From contig JBDTRO010000213.1 in assembly GCA_039931635.1 (NCBI GenBank), positions 1 to 19,053 on the forward strand: a stretch of DNA of 19,053 nt, given 5' to 3'. This DNA comes from RBG-16-66-20 sp039931635 (GTDB taxonomy: Bacteria; Pseudomonadota; Gammaproteobacteria; Burkholderiales; SG8-39). How positions within the stretch are numbered: position 1 is the first letter of the stretch; the number at the start of each line of letters is the position of its first letter. A program made the position numbers and the translations under genes. The notes beneath the pieces were generated by a model. The model ran no database searches. It saw nothing but the letters and a program-made list of their open reading frames with translations, and had not been told where the DNA came from. This document shows, piece by piece, positions 1-7,084 of this stretch.

Positions 1-292
1 GGTTCGAGTGCGCGCCGTAGGACAGGCCGACCGAGGCCGAGGCGCGGCTGATCTCTTCCATCGCGACGATGTGCGCGAGGTAGCCCATCTGCGTGCCGCC
101 GAACTCTTCTTCGACGGTGATGCCGAGCAGGCCGAGCGCGCCCAGCTTGCGCCACAGGTCCATCGGGAACTGGTTGGTCGCGTCGATCTGCGCCGCGCGC
201 GGCGCGATTTCCGCGGCGGCGAAATCGCGCACCGCGGCGCGCAGCAGCTCGATGGTTTCGCCGTGGCCAAAGCGGAGGAAGGGATAGTCCAT
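1..292 (-). CDS. liuA: Isovaleryl-CoA dehydrogenase, N-terminal part (cut by window edge)
   Basis: This is the first 97 residues of an acyl-CoA dehydrogenase read on the minus strand from ATG at 290-292; the rest lies outside the window. The protein begins MDYPFLRFGHGETIELLRAA and continues through DFAAAEIAPRAAQID, FPMDLWRKLGALGLLGITV, EEEFGGTQMGYLAHIVAMEE and SYGAHSN. These are the N-terminal helical-domain motifs of the family, and the SYGAHSN stretch is typical of isovaleryl-CoA dehydrogenase. The enzyme oxidises isovaleryl-CoA to 3-methylcrotonyl-CoA in leucine breakdown and passes electrons to ETF. Directly upstream on the same strand is a LiuR-type regulator, and a perfect palindrome fills the 37-bp gap, which fits the known liu operon arrangement. 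No Shine-Dalgarno sits at normal spacing; the nearest, AAGGT, is 12 nt from the ATG. Another acyl-CoA dehydrogenase specificity is possible because the catalytic region is not in view. Confidence 0.88.
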   Translation of the reverse strand, partial: MDYPFLRFGHGETIELLRAAVRDFAAAEIAPRAAQIDATNQFPMDLWRKLGALGLLGITVEEEFGGTQMGYLAHIVAMEEISRASASVGLSYGAHSN

Positions 293-311
293 GGGCAACC
301 GGTGACCTTAC

Positions 312-333
312 TTGACGTTTACGTAAACGTCAA
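312..333. promoter_or_regulatory. Perfect 22-bp palindrome, probable LiuR operator and liuA promoter
   Basis: The left arm is TTGACGTTTAC and the right arm is its exact reverse complement, with no mismatch and no spacer. It sits between liuR and liuA and includes the TGA stop of liuR (330-332). MerR-type regulators bind such dyads, and liu operons are known LiuR targets, so this is the likely site. On the minus strand one arm supplies a TTGACG -35 hexamer; 17 nt further on is TAAGGT, a possible -10, about 12 nt before the liuA ATG. The palindrome is directly visible; binding and promoter use are inferred. Confidence 0.8.
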
Positions 334-734
334 CTCGGCTTCAACTGGCGCCGGATCTTCTTCTCGAAGGCCTCCAGCTCGGTGAGCTGCGCTTCGATGT
401 CACGCCGTTGCTGCAGCAGGCTCGCCTTGTGCGCCTCCAGCACCGCCAGGAAGCGCTTGAGCTGCGGCCGTTCGTCGCGCCCGGGCTCGTACATGTCGAT
501 CAGCTCGCGGATTTCGGACAGCGTCAGGCCGAGGCGCTTGCCGCGCAGGGTGAGCTTCAGGCGCGTGCGGTCGCGCGGCGAATAGATGCGGCGCTGGCCC
601 GCGCGCTTCGGTGCGAGCAGGCCGTGGTCCTCGTAGAAGCGGATCGCGCGCGGCGTGACATCGAATTCGCTCGCCAGTTCGCCAATGGAAAATTCGCCGC
701 GTTCCTTTTCGATGGGCTGCATGATAGGGTGCAT
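330..734 (-). CDS. liuR: MerR-family regulator, LiuR type
   Basis: A 134-residue MerR-family protein. An N-terminal winged helix-turn-helix (FSIGELASEFDVTPRAIRFY, then EDHGLLAPKR and RRIYSPRDRTRLKLTLRGKR, about residues 15-65) is followed by LGLTLSEIRELIDMY and a C-terminal dimerisation coiled coil rich in Glu, Lys and Leu. There is no cysteine cluster for metal sensing, which fits an acyl-CoA-type effector as in LiuR. Gene order supports the call: isovaleryl-CoA dehydrogenase follows on the same strand with an operator-like palindrome between. The ATG at 732-734 overlaps the ATG of the divergent MBL gene. A second in-frame ATG at 720-722 is a good alternative, since a TAGAAT -10 element at 737-742 would start transcription near 730. 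No clear Shine-Dalgarno precedes either start. Confidence 0.88.
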   Translation of the reverse strand: MHPIMQPIEKERGEFSIGELASEFDVTPRAIRFYEDHGLLAPKRAGQRRIYSPRDRTRLKLTLRGKRLGLTLSEIRELIDMYEPGRDERPQLKRFLAVLEAHKASLLQQRRDIEAQLTELEAFEKKIRRQLKPS

Positions 735-1797
735 GGATTCTAGCTCGACAAACCCGCGCGTGACCGTCCCCGACTATCCGTTTCCGGAACCGCCAGCGCC
801 CGGCACGACCCGCGAGGTCGCGCCAGGCGTGCACTGGTTGCGCATGGCGCTGCCGTTCCAGCTCGATCACATCAATTTGTGGATGCTCGAAGACGGATCG
901 AAGGAAAATCCGTGCTGGCTGCTTGTCGACAGCGGGCTCGGCAACGACCCCACGCGCGCGCTGTGGGACCGAATCTTCGCGGAGAAAATCGGCTCGCAGC
1001 CGGTGCCGCGCGTGCTCGTCACGCACTACCACCCGGACCATGCGGGCAACGCTGCCTGGCTGTGCAAGCGCAGCGGCGCCGAGCTCTGGATGACGCGCGG
1101 CGAGTTTCTCACCGTGCATGCGGCGCGCAACGGTTCCGCCGGCTATGCCACCGAGGCGCAGATGGAGCTGTTCCGCAGCAACGGCCTGGACGAAGCGCAG
1201 GCGAATGCGCTGCTCACCCGCGGCGGGATGTACAAATCCATGGTGCCGGATTTTCCGATCGCGCACCGGCGCCTCTACGAAGGCGACCGGATCGCGATTG
1301 GCGGCCGCGACTGGAAGGTGATCGTCGGCTTCGGCCATGCGCCCGAGCATGTTTCGCTCTACTGCGAAGCGCTGAACGTGCTGATCTCGGGCGATATGCT
1401 GCTGCCGCGCATATCCACCAATGTCGCGGTGCGTCCGATCGACCCACGCTCCAATCCGCTGCGCCTGTTCCTGGAGTCGATCCGGCGCTATCTCGCCCTG
1501 CCCCAGGACGTACTGGTGCTGCCCTCGCATGGCCTGCCGTTCCGCGGCGCCCACGCGCGTGTCGCGCAGCTGGAGGCGCATCATGCGGAGCGGCTCGCCG
1601 AATTGCAGGCGGCCTGCGTGGCATCGCCGCGCGCCGCGGCCGATGTGCTCGAGATCCTGTTCAAGCGCAAGCTCGATACCAGCCAGATTTTTTTCGCGCT
1701 GGGCGAGGCGATCGCCCATCTGCACTACCTGCACTATGACGGGCAGCTGGCGCGTACCGTGGGCGGCGATGGCGTGGCGCGGTTTGCGCCGGCGTAG
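733..1797 (+). CDS. MBL-fold metallo-hydrolase
   Basis: A 354-residue metallo-beta-lactamase-fold protein starting at ATG 733. The metal motif appears as TLVTHYH-type sequence, here VTHYHPDHAGNAAWL (H98, H100, D102 and H103). Downstream are GHAPEH, an aspartate in LISGDMLL and VLPSHGLPF, which supply the remaining ligand positions of the glyoxalase II-like hydrolase group. A C-terminal helical region of about 80 residues follows. There is no signal peptide, so it is cytoplasmic. Its substrate cannot be told from sequence; the position next to liuR and the isovaleryl-CoA dehydrogenase suggests a CoA-thioester or related hydrolase, but that is inference. Open reading extends upstream to 655, but those codons lie antisense to liuR, and the similarity to the fold begins only around VAPGVHWLRM. 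phaC follows after 18 bp and may be cotranscribed. Confidence 0.85.
   Translation: MDSSSTNPRVTVPDYPFPEPPAPGTTREVAPGVHWLRMALPFQLDHINLWMLEDGSKENPCWLLVDSGLGNDPTRALWDRIFAEKIGSQPVPRVLVTHYHPDHAGNAAWLCKRSGAELWMTRGEFLTVHAARNGSAGYATEAQMELFRSNGLDEAQANALLTRGGMYKSMVPDFPIAHRRLYEGDRIAIGGRDWKVIVGFGHAPEHVSLYCEALNVLISGDMLLPRISTNVAVRPIDPRSNPLRLFLESIRRYLALPQDVLVLPSHGLPFRGAHARVAQLEAHHAERLAELQAACVASPRAAADVLEILFKRKLDTSQIFFALGEAIAHLHYLHYDGQLARTVGGDGVARFAPA
737..742 (-). promoter_or_regulatory. Possible -10 element for liuR
   Basis: The minus strand reads TAGAAT here, close to the TATAAT consensus. The expected transcription start about 7 nt downstream falls near 730, between the two candidate liuR start codons, and so favours the ATG at 720-722. 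I see no convincing -35 hexamer at 16-18 nt. The element lies inside the N-terminal codons of the divergent MBL gene. Confidence 0.3.
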
Positions 1798-1815
1798 GGG
1801 TTGAAGGGAGGGGCC

Positions 1816-3585
1816 ATGGACGGAAAACCGCAGCCGATGAATCCCGATGAGACCGCGCGCGTCCTGCACGAGGTCGCCGAGCGCTCGGCGCGGATATTCG
1901 CGGATTTTGCGAGCCGCAACCCCGCGGCCGGCGCTGCCGGCGACGAACTGGGCATCGCCAAGGCGTACATGGACCTGTACGCGAAGATGCTGTCGAATCC
2001 CGCCGCGCTGGCCGCGACTTCGACCAACCTGATGCTCGATTACATGCAGCTCTGGCAATCGAGCTGGATGAAGGCGATGGGCATGCAGGCGGCGCCGGTC
2101 GCGACTCCGGCGAAGGGCGACGGGCGCTTCAGGGACGACGACTGGAGTTCCAATTTCCTGTTCGATTACCTGAAGCAGTCGTACCTCATCACGGCGCGCC
2201 ATATGCAGCATGCAGTGGCCAGCGTGGAAGGCTTGCCCGCCGAGTCGGAGAAGAAAGTCGCGTTCTTCACGCGGCAGTTCGTGGATGCACTGTCGCCGTC
2301 CAACTTTGCGCTCACCAATCCCCAGGTGCTGCGCGAGACGGTGGCCAGCGGCGGCCAGAACCTGCTCAAGGGCCTGGACAACCTTCTCGGCGACATCGAG
2401 AGGGGCGGCATCAGCATGACCGACGAGAAGGCCTTCGAACTCGGCCGCAACGTCGCCACCACGCCAGGCAAGGTGGTGTTCCAGACCGATCTCATGCAGC
2501 TGATCCAGTTCGAGCCGACCACGCAGGAGGCCTACCGTACGCCGCTGGTCATCATTCCGCCCTGGATCAACAAGTACTACATCCTCGACCTGCGCCCGAC
2601 GAACTCCTTCATCAAATGGGCGCTCGACCAGGGGCATACCGTATTCGTGCTTTCCTGGGTCAACCCGGACGCGCGCCTCGCGCAGATGGGCTTCGAAGAC
2701 TACATGAAGCAGGGGCCGCTCGCCGCCCTGGCTGCGGTGGAAAAGGCGACCGGCGAACGCCAGGTGAATTTCATCGGCTATTGCCTCGGCGGCACCTTGC
2801 TCGGGGCCACGTTGGGTTTTCTCAGTGAAAAAGAACAGATCGACCGGGTAAAAAGCGCGACGTTCTTCGTCAGCCTGCTGGATTTTTCGGCGCCCGGCGA
2901 ACTGGGCGTGTTCATCGACGAGGCGCAGGTCGACAGCCTCGAGAAGAAGATGAACGAGCGCGGCTACCTCGAAGGCTCCGAGATGGCCTCGACCTTCAAC
3001 CTGCTGCGTGCCAACGACCTGGTGTGGTCCTTCGTCATCAACAACTACCTGATGGGCAAGGACCCGTTCCCGTTCGACCTGCTGTACTGGAATTCGGACG
3101 CGACGCGCATGCCGGCGCGCATGCACAGCTTCTACCTGCGCAACATGTACCTGAAGAACCTGCTCGGCGTGCCGGGCGGCATCACGCTGGAAGGCGTGCC
3201 GATCGACCTGTCGAAGGTGACGGTGCCGGCCTATTTCATCTCCACCGCGGAAGACCACATCGCGCCCTGGAAGACCACCTACAAGGGCTCTCACTACCTT
3301 GGCGGCGATGTGCGCTTCGTGCTCGGCGGTTCCGGCCACATCGCGGGCATCGTCAATCCGCCCGCGGCGAAGAAGTATCACTACTGGACCAACGACGCGC
3401 GGCCCGACAGGGCCGACGACTGGTTCGCGACCGCGACGCAGCACCCGGGTTCCTGGTGGAACGACTGGCAAACCTGGATGGACGCGCGCAATGGCGGCGA
3501 GAAGGTCTGCGCGCGCACTCCCGAGAACCCTCTTGAGGATGCGCCGGGCAGCTACGTCATGCTGCGCCTGGGCAAGGGGCGATAA
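1816..3585 (+). CDS. phaC: Class I poly(3-hydroxyalkanoate) synthase
   Basis: A 589-residue PhaC that polymerises (R)-3-hydroxyacyl-CoA into PHA at the granule surface. The lipase-like box with cysteine is GYCLGG (nucleophile about C323), the aspartate lies in STAEDHIAPW (about D480) and the histidine in GGSGHIAGIVN (about H508), so the catalytic triad is complete. The PhaC N-terminal domain precedes this, and the conserved PPWINKYYILDL and SWVNPD stretches are present. Length matches class I enzymes such as that of Cupriavidus, which act without PhaE or PhaR subunits. I chose ATG 1816 because a GGGAGGGG Shine-Dalgarno lies just upstream; a TTG at 1801 would add five residues. The gene follows the MBL hydrolase closely. 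No phaA, phaB or phasin gene follows; the next 600 bp is a lower-GC stretch with a possible IS remnant. Confidence 0.97.
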   Translation: MDGKPQPMNPDETARVLHEVAERSARIFADFASRNPAAGAAGDELGIAKAYMDLYAKMLSNPAALAATSTNLMLDYMQLWQSSWMKAMGMQAAPVATPAKGDGRFRDDDWSSNFLFDYLKQSYLITARHMQHAVASVEGLPAESEKKVAFFTRQFVDALSPSNFALTNPQVLRETVASGGQNLLKGLDNLLGDIERGGISMTDEKAFELGRNVATTPGKVVFQTDLMQLIQFEPTTQEAYRTPLVIIPPWINKYYILDLRPTNSFIKWALDQGHTVFVLSWVNPDARLAQMGFEDYMKQGPLAALAAVEKATGERQVNFIGYCLGGTLLGATLGFLSEKEQIDRVKSATFFVSLLDFSAPGELGVFIDEAQVDSLEKKMNERGYLEGSEMASTFNLLRANDLVWSFVINNYLMGKDPFPFDLLYWNSDATRMPARMHSFYLRNMYLKNLLGVPGGITLEGVPIDLSKVTVPAYFISTAEDHIAPWKTTYKGSHYLGGDVRFVLGGSGHIAGIVNPPAAKKYHYWTNDARPDRADDWFATATQHPGSWWNDWQTWMDARNGGEKVCARTPENPLEDAPGSYVMLRLGKGR

Positions 3586-3648
3586 CGTCCGCGTTGCGGC
3601 GGCGCGCGGGCATCTATGACCTGCGGACCGGTGACTCCGACTGCGTGA

Positions 3649-4017
3649 CTATCCGGGTTGTGCAGAGTGCTGTATTTGGTGCGCCCGCCTACGAACGGGA
3701 TGGGTAGATTTTCCAATCCCCGCAGTGCGACGAAGGAGCAAGGTCAGGTAGTTTCCATTTCGCACGAGTTGGCACAAGTACACGTTCGGCAGCCGGTCAA
3801 GCAATAGGAGGCTGTCTATGTCCCCACTCGTGAATCTGCTTGGCCATCCTTCCGGCGCGTTGTCGAGTTTTTTCCTAATGATTTTTCCCGACATGATCCG
3901 GCGCACGGCAGCTTGAACGCTTGGCGCGAACAACTGAGTCTCAAAGCGGCCTAAACCGCTGCGCGCATCGAAATTGCCGACGATCGTCCATGTTGCGTCA
4001 TAGCTGGGCATAACCAC
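3649..4017 (-). CDS. Hypothetical protein in lower-GC island
   Basis: A 122-residue open frame beginning with GTG at 4015-4017 (protein MVMPSYDATWTIVGNFDARS). A plausible alternative ATG lies two codons in. I recognise no family. The first 90 residues have a normal mix of residues, with a DNAPEGWPSRFTSGDIDSLL stretch and a hydrophobic LPNVYLCQLV; the last 30 become Arg- and His-rich (VRRRAHQIQH) and look like read-through. No signal peptide or membrane segment is evident. The GC content is below that of its neighbours and no partner gene is nearby. It may be a real orphan gene, a fragment of a larger acquired gene, or chance; the absence of competing frames and the non-repetitive composition slightly favour a real or formerly real gene. 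Confidence 0.35.
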   Translation of the reverse strand: MVMPSYDATWTIVGNFDARSGLGRFETQLFAPSVQAAVRRIMSGKIIRKKLDNAPEGWPSRFTSGDIDSLLLLDRLPNVYLCQLVRNGNYLTLLLRRTAGIGKSTHPVRRRAHQIQHSAQPG

Positions 4018-4052
4018 CCCTGGTGGCCCGGACTACTACCATATATCACGGC

Positions 4053-4092
4053 GGCACTGCGGGGCCTATACCGACACTGCGGGACCAATACC
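4053..4092. repeat. Two tandem 20-bp repeats, possible transposon end
   Basis: Unit one is GGCACTGCGGGGCCTATACC and unit two GACACTGCGGGACCAATACC, matching at 17 of 20 positions and directly adjacent. They are followed by AATAAGGGGCAAAACA, so the complementary strand would read TGTTTTGCCCCTTATTGG and then into the repeats. A TG terminus followed by tandem internal repeats of about 20 bp is the layout of IS21-family and Tn7-like transposon ends. No transposase gene is present, so this would be a remnant or solo end. The repeats are seen; the element identity is inferred. Confidence 0.5.
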
Positions 4093-4202
4093 AATAAGGG
4101 GCAAAACATAGGAAACAGGCACTTAACTCGAAGGTGCTACGGCTGTATCCAGGTACGCTTGGGAGAAGCTCGAGTGCAGCAATCGGAGGTATCGTTCGGC
4201 AC

Positions 4203-5159
4203 ATGATCCGGATCCGATTCGCGGCCACCATCCTCGGGCTGCTGGCGCTTGCGGCCTGCGGCGAGAAGGCTGCCGTCGGCTTCCAGGGCTACGCCGAAGG
4301 CGAATACGTGCTGGTGGCGGCGCCGGCCGCCGGCAAGCTGGAAAAGCGCTGGGTGAGCCGCGGGCAGGAAGTGGAGGCGGGCGCGCCGCTGTTCACGCTG
4401 GAAGACCTGAACGAAAAAGCATCCAGGCGCGAAGCCGGGGAACGCGTGCACAACGCCGAAGCCAAGCTCGCCAACATTGCCGCCGGCAAGCGAAAGCCGG
4501 AGCTGGACGCGATCCAGGCGCAGGAGGCCCAGGCCGCGGCCGCGCGTGAGCTTTCCACCCGCCGGTTGACGCAGCAGGAGGCGCTCCATGCCAAGGGCTT
4601 CCTCTCGGCGGCCAGCCTGGATGAGGCGCGCAGCAATCACAAGCGCGACATCGCGCGCGTGGCCGAGACGGAGGCGCAGATCCGCCTCGCGCGCATGGCG
4701 ATCGGCCGCGACAAGGAAATCGCGGCCGCGCAGGCGGACGTCGAAACGGCGCGCGCGGTGCTGGCGCAGAGCGACTGGCGTCTCGCGCAAAGGGCGATCG
4801 CCGCGCCCGCGAAAGCGCTGGTGCAGGACACGCTGTATTCCGAGGGCGAGTGGGTGGCGGCCGGCAGCCCGGTGGTGAGCCTGCTGCCCCCGGGCAACCT
4901 GAAGCTGCGCTTTTTCGTGCCCGAGACGGCGCTCGGCGGCCTGAAAATCGGCCAGGCGGTGCACGCCACCTGCGATGGATGTAACGCGGCCATATCTGCA
5001 AGGATTTCCTACATATCCCGTCAGGCGGAATACACGCCGCCGGTGATCTACAGCCGCGACCAGCGCTCGAAGCTGGTGTTCCTCGTCGAGGCGCGTCCCG
5101 AACCCGCCGACGCCATGAGGCTCAAGCCTGGCCAGCCTCTGGATGTGTTGTTGAATTGA
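4203..5159 (+). CDS. HlyD-family membrane-fusion lipoprotein of ABC exporter
   Basis: A 318-residue periplasmic adaptor protein. It begins MIRIRFAATILGLLALAACG, a lipoprotein signal with lipobox LAAC and predicted lipidation at C19. A biotinyl-lipoyl half-motif follows (VLVAAPAAGKLEKRWVSRGQ, then EVEAGAPLFTLE), then a long Ala/Glu/Arg-rich alpha-helical hairpin (about residues 65-185), a second lipoyl half and a beta-barrel domain (LRFFVPETALGGLKIGQAVH). This is the layout of YbhG-like adaptors. The open frame extends upstream to 4134, but the lipobox fixes ATG 4203 as the start; a GGAGG lies 13 nt before it. The ATPase gene starts 10 bp after its stop. The complex would link the inner-membrane exporter to an outer-membrane channel; no channel gene is present here. 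Confidence 0.88.
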   Translation: MIRIRFAATILGLLALAACGEKAAVGFQGYAEGEYVLVAAPAAGKLEKRWVSRGQEVEAGAPLFTLEDLNEKASRREAGERVHNAEAKLANIAAGKRKPELDAIQAQEAQAAAARELSTRRLTQQEALHAKGFLSAASLDEARSNHKRDIARVAETEAQIRLARMAIGRDKEIAAAQADVETARAVLAQSDWRLAQRAIAAPAKALVQDTLYSEGEWVAAGSPVVSLLPPGNLKLRFFVPETALGGLKIGQAVHATCDGCNAAISARISYISRQAEYTPPVIYSRDQRSKLVFLVEARPEPADAMRLKPGQPLDVLLN

Positions 5160-5169
5160 TTTTCTCCCT

Positions 5170-5904
5170 GTGGAATTTTCCATTGATGTCAAGGGATTGA
5201 ACAAGAGCTTCGGCGACAAGCACGTGGTGCGCGACCTGGCGCTGAAGGTGCCGCGCGGCCAGATTTTCGGTTTTCTCGGACCAAACGGCAGCGGCAAGAC
5301 CACCTCCATCCGCCTTATCTGCGGCCTGCTCACCGCCGATTCGGGCAGCGGCACCGTGCTCGGCTACAACGTCATGAAGCAGTCGGCCGAGATCAAGCGC
5401 GAAGTCGGCTACATGACGCAGAGGTTCTCGCTCTGGGAAGACCTGACCATCCGCGAGAACCTGGATTTCGTCGCGCGCATGTACGGCATGGACGACCGCC
5501 GCGCGGCGGTGTCGCAGGCCATCGAGAAGCTCGGCCTCGCCGCGCGCCAGGACCAGCTCGCGGGCGCGCTCTCCGGCGGCTGGAAGCAGCGCCTTGCGCT
5601 CGCCTCCTGCCTGCTGCACGAGCCCCGGCTCCTGCTGCTCGACGAGCCGACGGCCGGCGTGGACCCGAAGGCGCGGCGCGATTTCTGGGACGAGCTGCGC
5701 GCGCTCGCGGCAAACGGCATCACCGTGCTGGTCTCGACGCACTATATGGACGAGGCCTCGCGCTGCGACCAGCTCGCCTACATCGCCTACGGCAAGCTGC
5801 TCGCGGTCGGCACTGCGCAGCAGCTCATCGAGGCGAACCACGCCGCGGACCTCGAGGACGTGTTCGTCGGACTGATGAAAGGCACGGAGGACAACTTCCA
5901 GTGA
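5170..5904 (+). CDS. ABC-2 exporter ATP-binding protein
   Basis: A 244-residue ABC ATPase with all nucleotide-binding elements: Walker A GPNGSGKT (residues 37-44), Q-loop glutamine in YMTQRFSLW (Q84), signature LSGGWKQ (134-140), Walker B LLLLDEP (154-160) with catalytic E159, and the switch histidine in VSTHYMDEA (H191). The sequence is of the drug/polysaccharide exporter (ABC-2, CcmA/YbhF-like) kind. It is a single ATPase domain, about half the length of YbhF. Start is GTG 5170, 10 bp after the adaptor gene, with no visible Shine-Dalgarno, which suggests translational coupling. Its TGA overlaps the GTG start of the permease gene. It powers export by the neighbouring permease from the cytoplasmic face of the inner membrane; the substrate is unknown. 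Confidence 0.95.
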   Translation: MEFSIDVKGLNKSFGDKHVVRDLALKVPRGQIFGFLGPNGSGKTTSIRLICGLLTADSGSGTVLGYNVMKQSAEIKREVGYMTQRFSLWEDLTIRENLDFVARMYGMDDRRAAVSQAIEKLGLAARQDQLAGALSGGWKQRLALASCLLHEPRLLLLDEPTAGVDPKARRDFWDELRALAANGITVLVSTHYMDEASRCDQLAYIAYGKLLAVGTAQQLIEANHAADLEDVFVGLMKGTEDNFQ

Positions 5905-7064
5905 GCGCGCGTATTCCGCGCGCCCGTTCTCCCGCGCGTCTGTCCTTCTCCCGCTGGGTCGGCATCATGCTGAAGGAGTTCATCCAGTTGAAGCGCGACC
6001 GGCTGACCTTCGGCATGATCATCGGCATTCCGGTGATGCAGTTGATCCTGTTCGGCTTCGCCATCAACTCGGACCCGAAGCACTTGCCCACCGCGGTGCT
6101 CGCGGCCGATCACGGCGTCCACGAACGCACGATCCTGTGGGCGCTCAGGAACAGCGGCTATTTCCGCATCGAACGCGAAGCGCGCAACGAAGCCGAGGCC
6201 GCGGACCTGCTCGCCCGGGGCGTGGTGCAGTTCGTGGTCACCATTCCGGAGAATTTCTCGCGCAAGATCGCGCGCGGCGAGCGCCCGCAACTGCTGGTCG
6301 AAGCGGACGCGACCGATCCCTCGGCGACCGGCAACGCCATCGCGGCGCTCAACGGCATTGCGCGCAACGCGCTGGCGCGCGACCTGCAGGGCACGCTCGG
6401 GCGGTTGAATCCGGCGGCCGATCCGGTCGAACTGCGCGTGCACCGGCGCTACAACCCCGAGGGCGTGACGCAGTACAACATCGTGCCGGGCCTGCTCGGC
6501 GTGATCCTCACCATGACCATGATCCTGATGACCGGCCTCGCGATGACGCGCGAGCGCGAGCGCGGCACCTTCGAGAACCTGCTCTCGACGCCGGCGCTGC
6601 CGATCGAGGTGATGACCGGCAAGATCGTGCCTTACATCATGATCGGCCTGGTGCAGGTGTCGATCGTGCTGGGCGCGGCGCAGCTGCTGTTCGGCGTGCC
6701 GATGCTGGGCTCGGCGTTGTTGCTGTACCTGTGCGTGCTGCTCTTCATCGCCGCCAATCTCACGCTGGGCATCACCTTTTCCTCGATCGCGCGCAACCAG
6801 CTGCAGGCGATGCAGATGACCTTCTTCTTTTTCCTGCCTTCGATGCTGCTCTCGGGCTTCATGTTCCCGTTCCGCGGCATGCCGGAATGGGCGCAGTGGA
6901 TCGGCTCGGTGCTGCCGCTCACCCATTTCCTGCACCTGGTGCGCGGCATCATGCTGAAGGGCAACTCCTTCACCGAGCTCTGGCCGAACATCTGGCCGAT
7001 CATGGCTTTCATGGCCGTGATGATCGGGTTGGGGCTGCTCGTTTACCGCCGTACGCTGGACTAG
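5901..7064 (+). CDS. ABC-2 type exporter permease
   Basis: A 387-residue inner-membrane protein with the YhhJ/YbhS-like plan. One transmembrane helix lies near the N terminus (about 37-56), followed by a periplasmic domain of about 140 residues and five more helices (about 195-215, 243-265, 270-292, 304-324 and 365-382). The conserved cytoplasmic motif RERERGTFENLLSTP lies between helices two and three, and MLLSGFMFPFRGMPEW and LPLTHFLHLVRGI are also characteristic. The start is GTG 5901, overlapping the ATPase stop in a GTGA junction. There is only one permease gene here, whereas ybhGFSR has two, so the transporter is probably a homodimer. Related systems export drugs or lipids; nothing here identifies the substrate. 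Confidence 0.93.
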   Translation: MSARIPRARSPARLSFSRWVGIMLKEFIQLKRDRLTFGMIIGIPVMQLILFGFAINSDPKHLPTAVLAADHGVHERTILWALRNSGYFRIEREARNEAEAADLLARGVVQFVVTIPENFSRKIARGERPQLLVEADATDPSATGNAIAALNGIARNALARDLQGTLGRLNPAADPVELRVHRRYNPEGVTQYNIVPGLLGVILTMTMILMTGLAMTRERERGTFENLLSTPALPIEVMTGKIVPYIMIGLVQVSIVLGAAQLLFGVPMLGSALLLYLCVLLFIAANLTLGITFSSIARNQLQAMQMTFFFFLPSMLLSGFMFPFRGMPEWAQWIGSVLPLTHFLHLVRGIMLKGNSFTELWPNIWPIMAFMAVMIGLGLLVYRRTLD

Positions 7065-7084
7065 AGCGGTCTTCCTGAAGCGAA

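Larger units (their letters stand above)
3586..4202. other. Lower-GC stretch between phaC and the exporter genes
   Basis: About 600 bp with visibly lower GC than either flank (close to half G+C against about two thirds), broken only by one unrecognised minus-strand ORF (3649-4017). It contains a pair of tandem 20-bp repeats at 4053-4092 and an 11-bp inverted match to them (CCCCGCAGTGC at 3718-3728). No RNA gene, complete transposase or clear terminator was seen. The composition and repeats suggest acquired DNA, possibly the scar of an insertion sequence. Confidence 0.5.

Noticed and set aside
400..3471. A 1023-codon open frame on the minus strand, antisense to the MBL hydrolase and phaC genes
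   Set aside because: It is Arg-, His- and Ala-rich with no recognisable domain, and it is opposite two clear genes. Long antisense frames arise by chance in high-GC coding DNA.
3586..3620. Possible terminator after phaC (CCGC-GTT-GCGG)
   Set aside because: A 4-bp stem with no T-run is not enough to call a terminator.
4046..4231. Minus-strand 61-codon ORF across the 20-bp repeats
   Set aside because: It translates the tandem repeats and the start of the adaptor gene in antisense, so it is probably a by-product of the repeat sequence.
4137..6935. Long minus-strand frames (382-405 codons) antisense to the ABC exporter genes
   Set aside because: Same composition artefact; the plus-strand frames have complete ABC exporter motifs.
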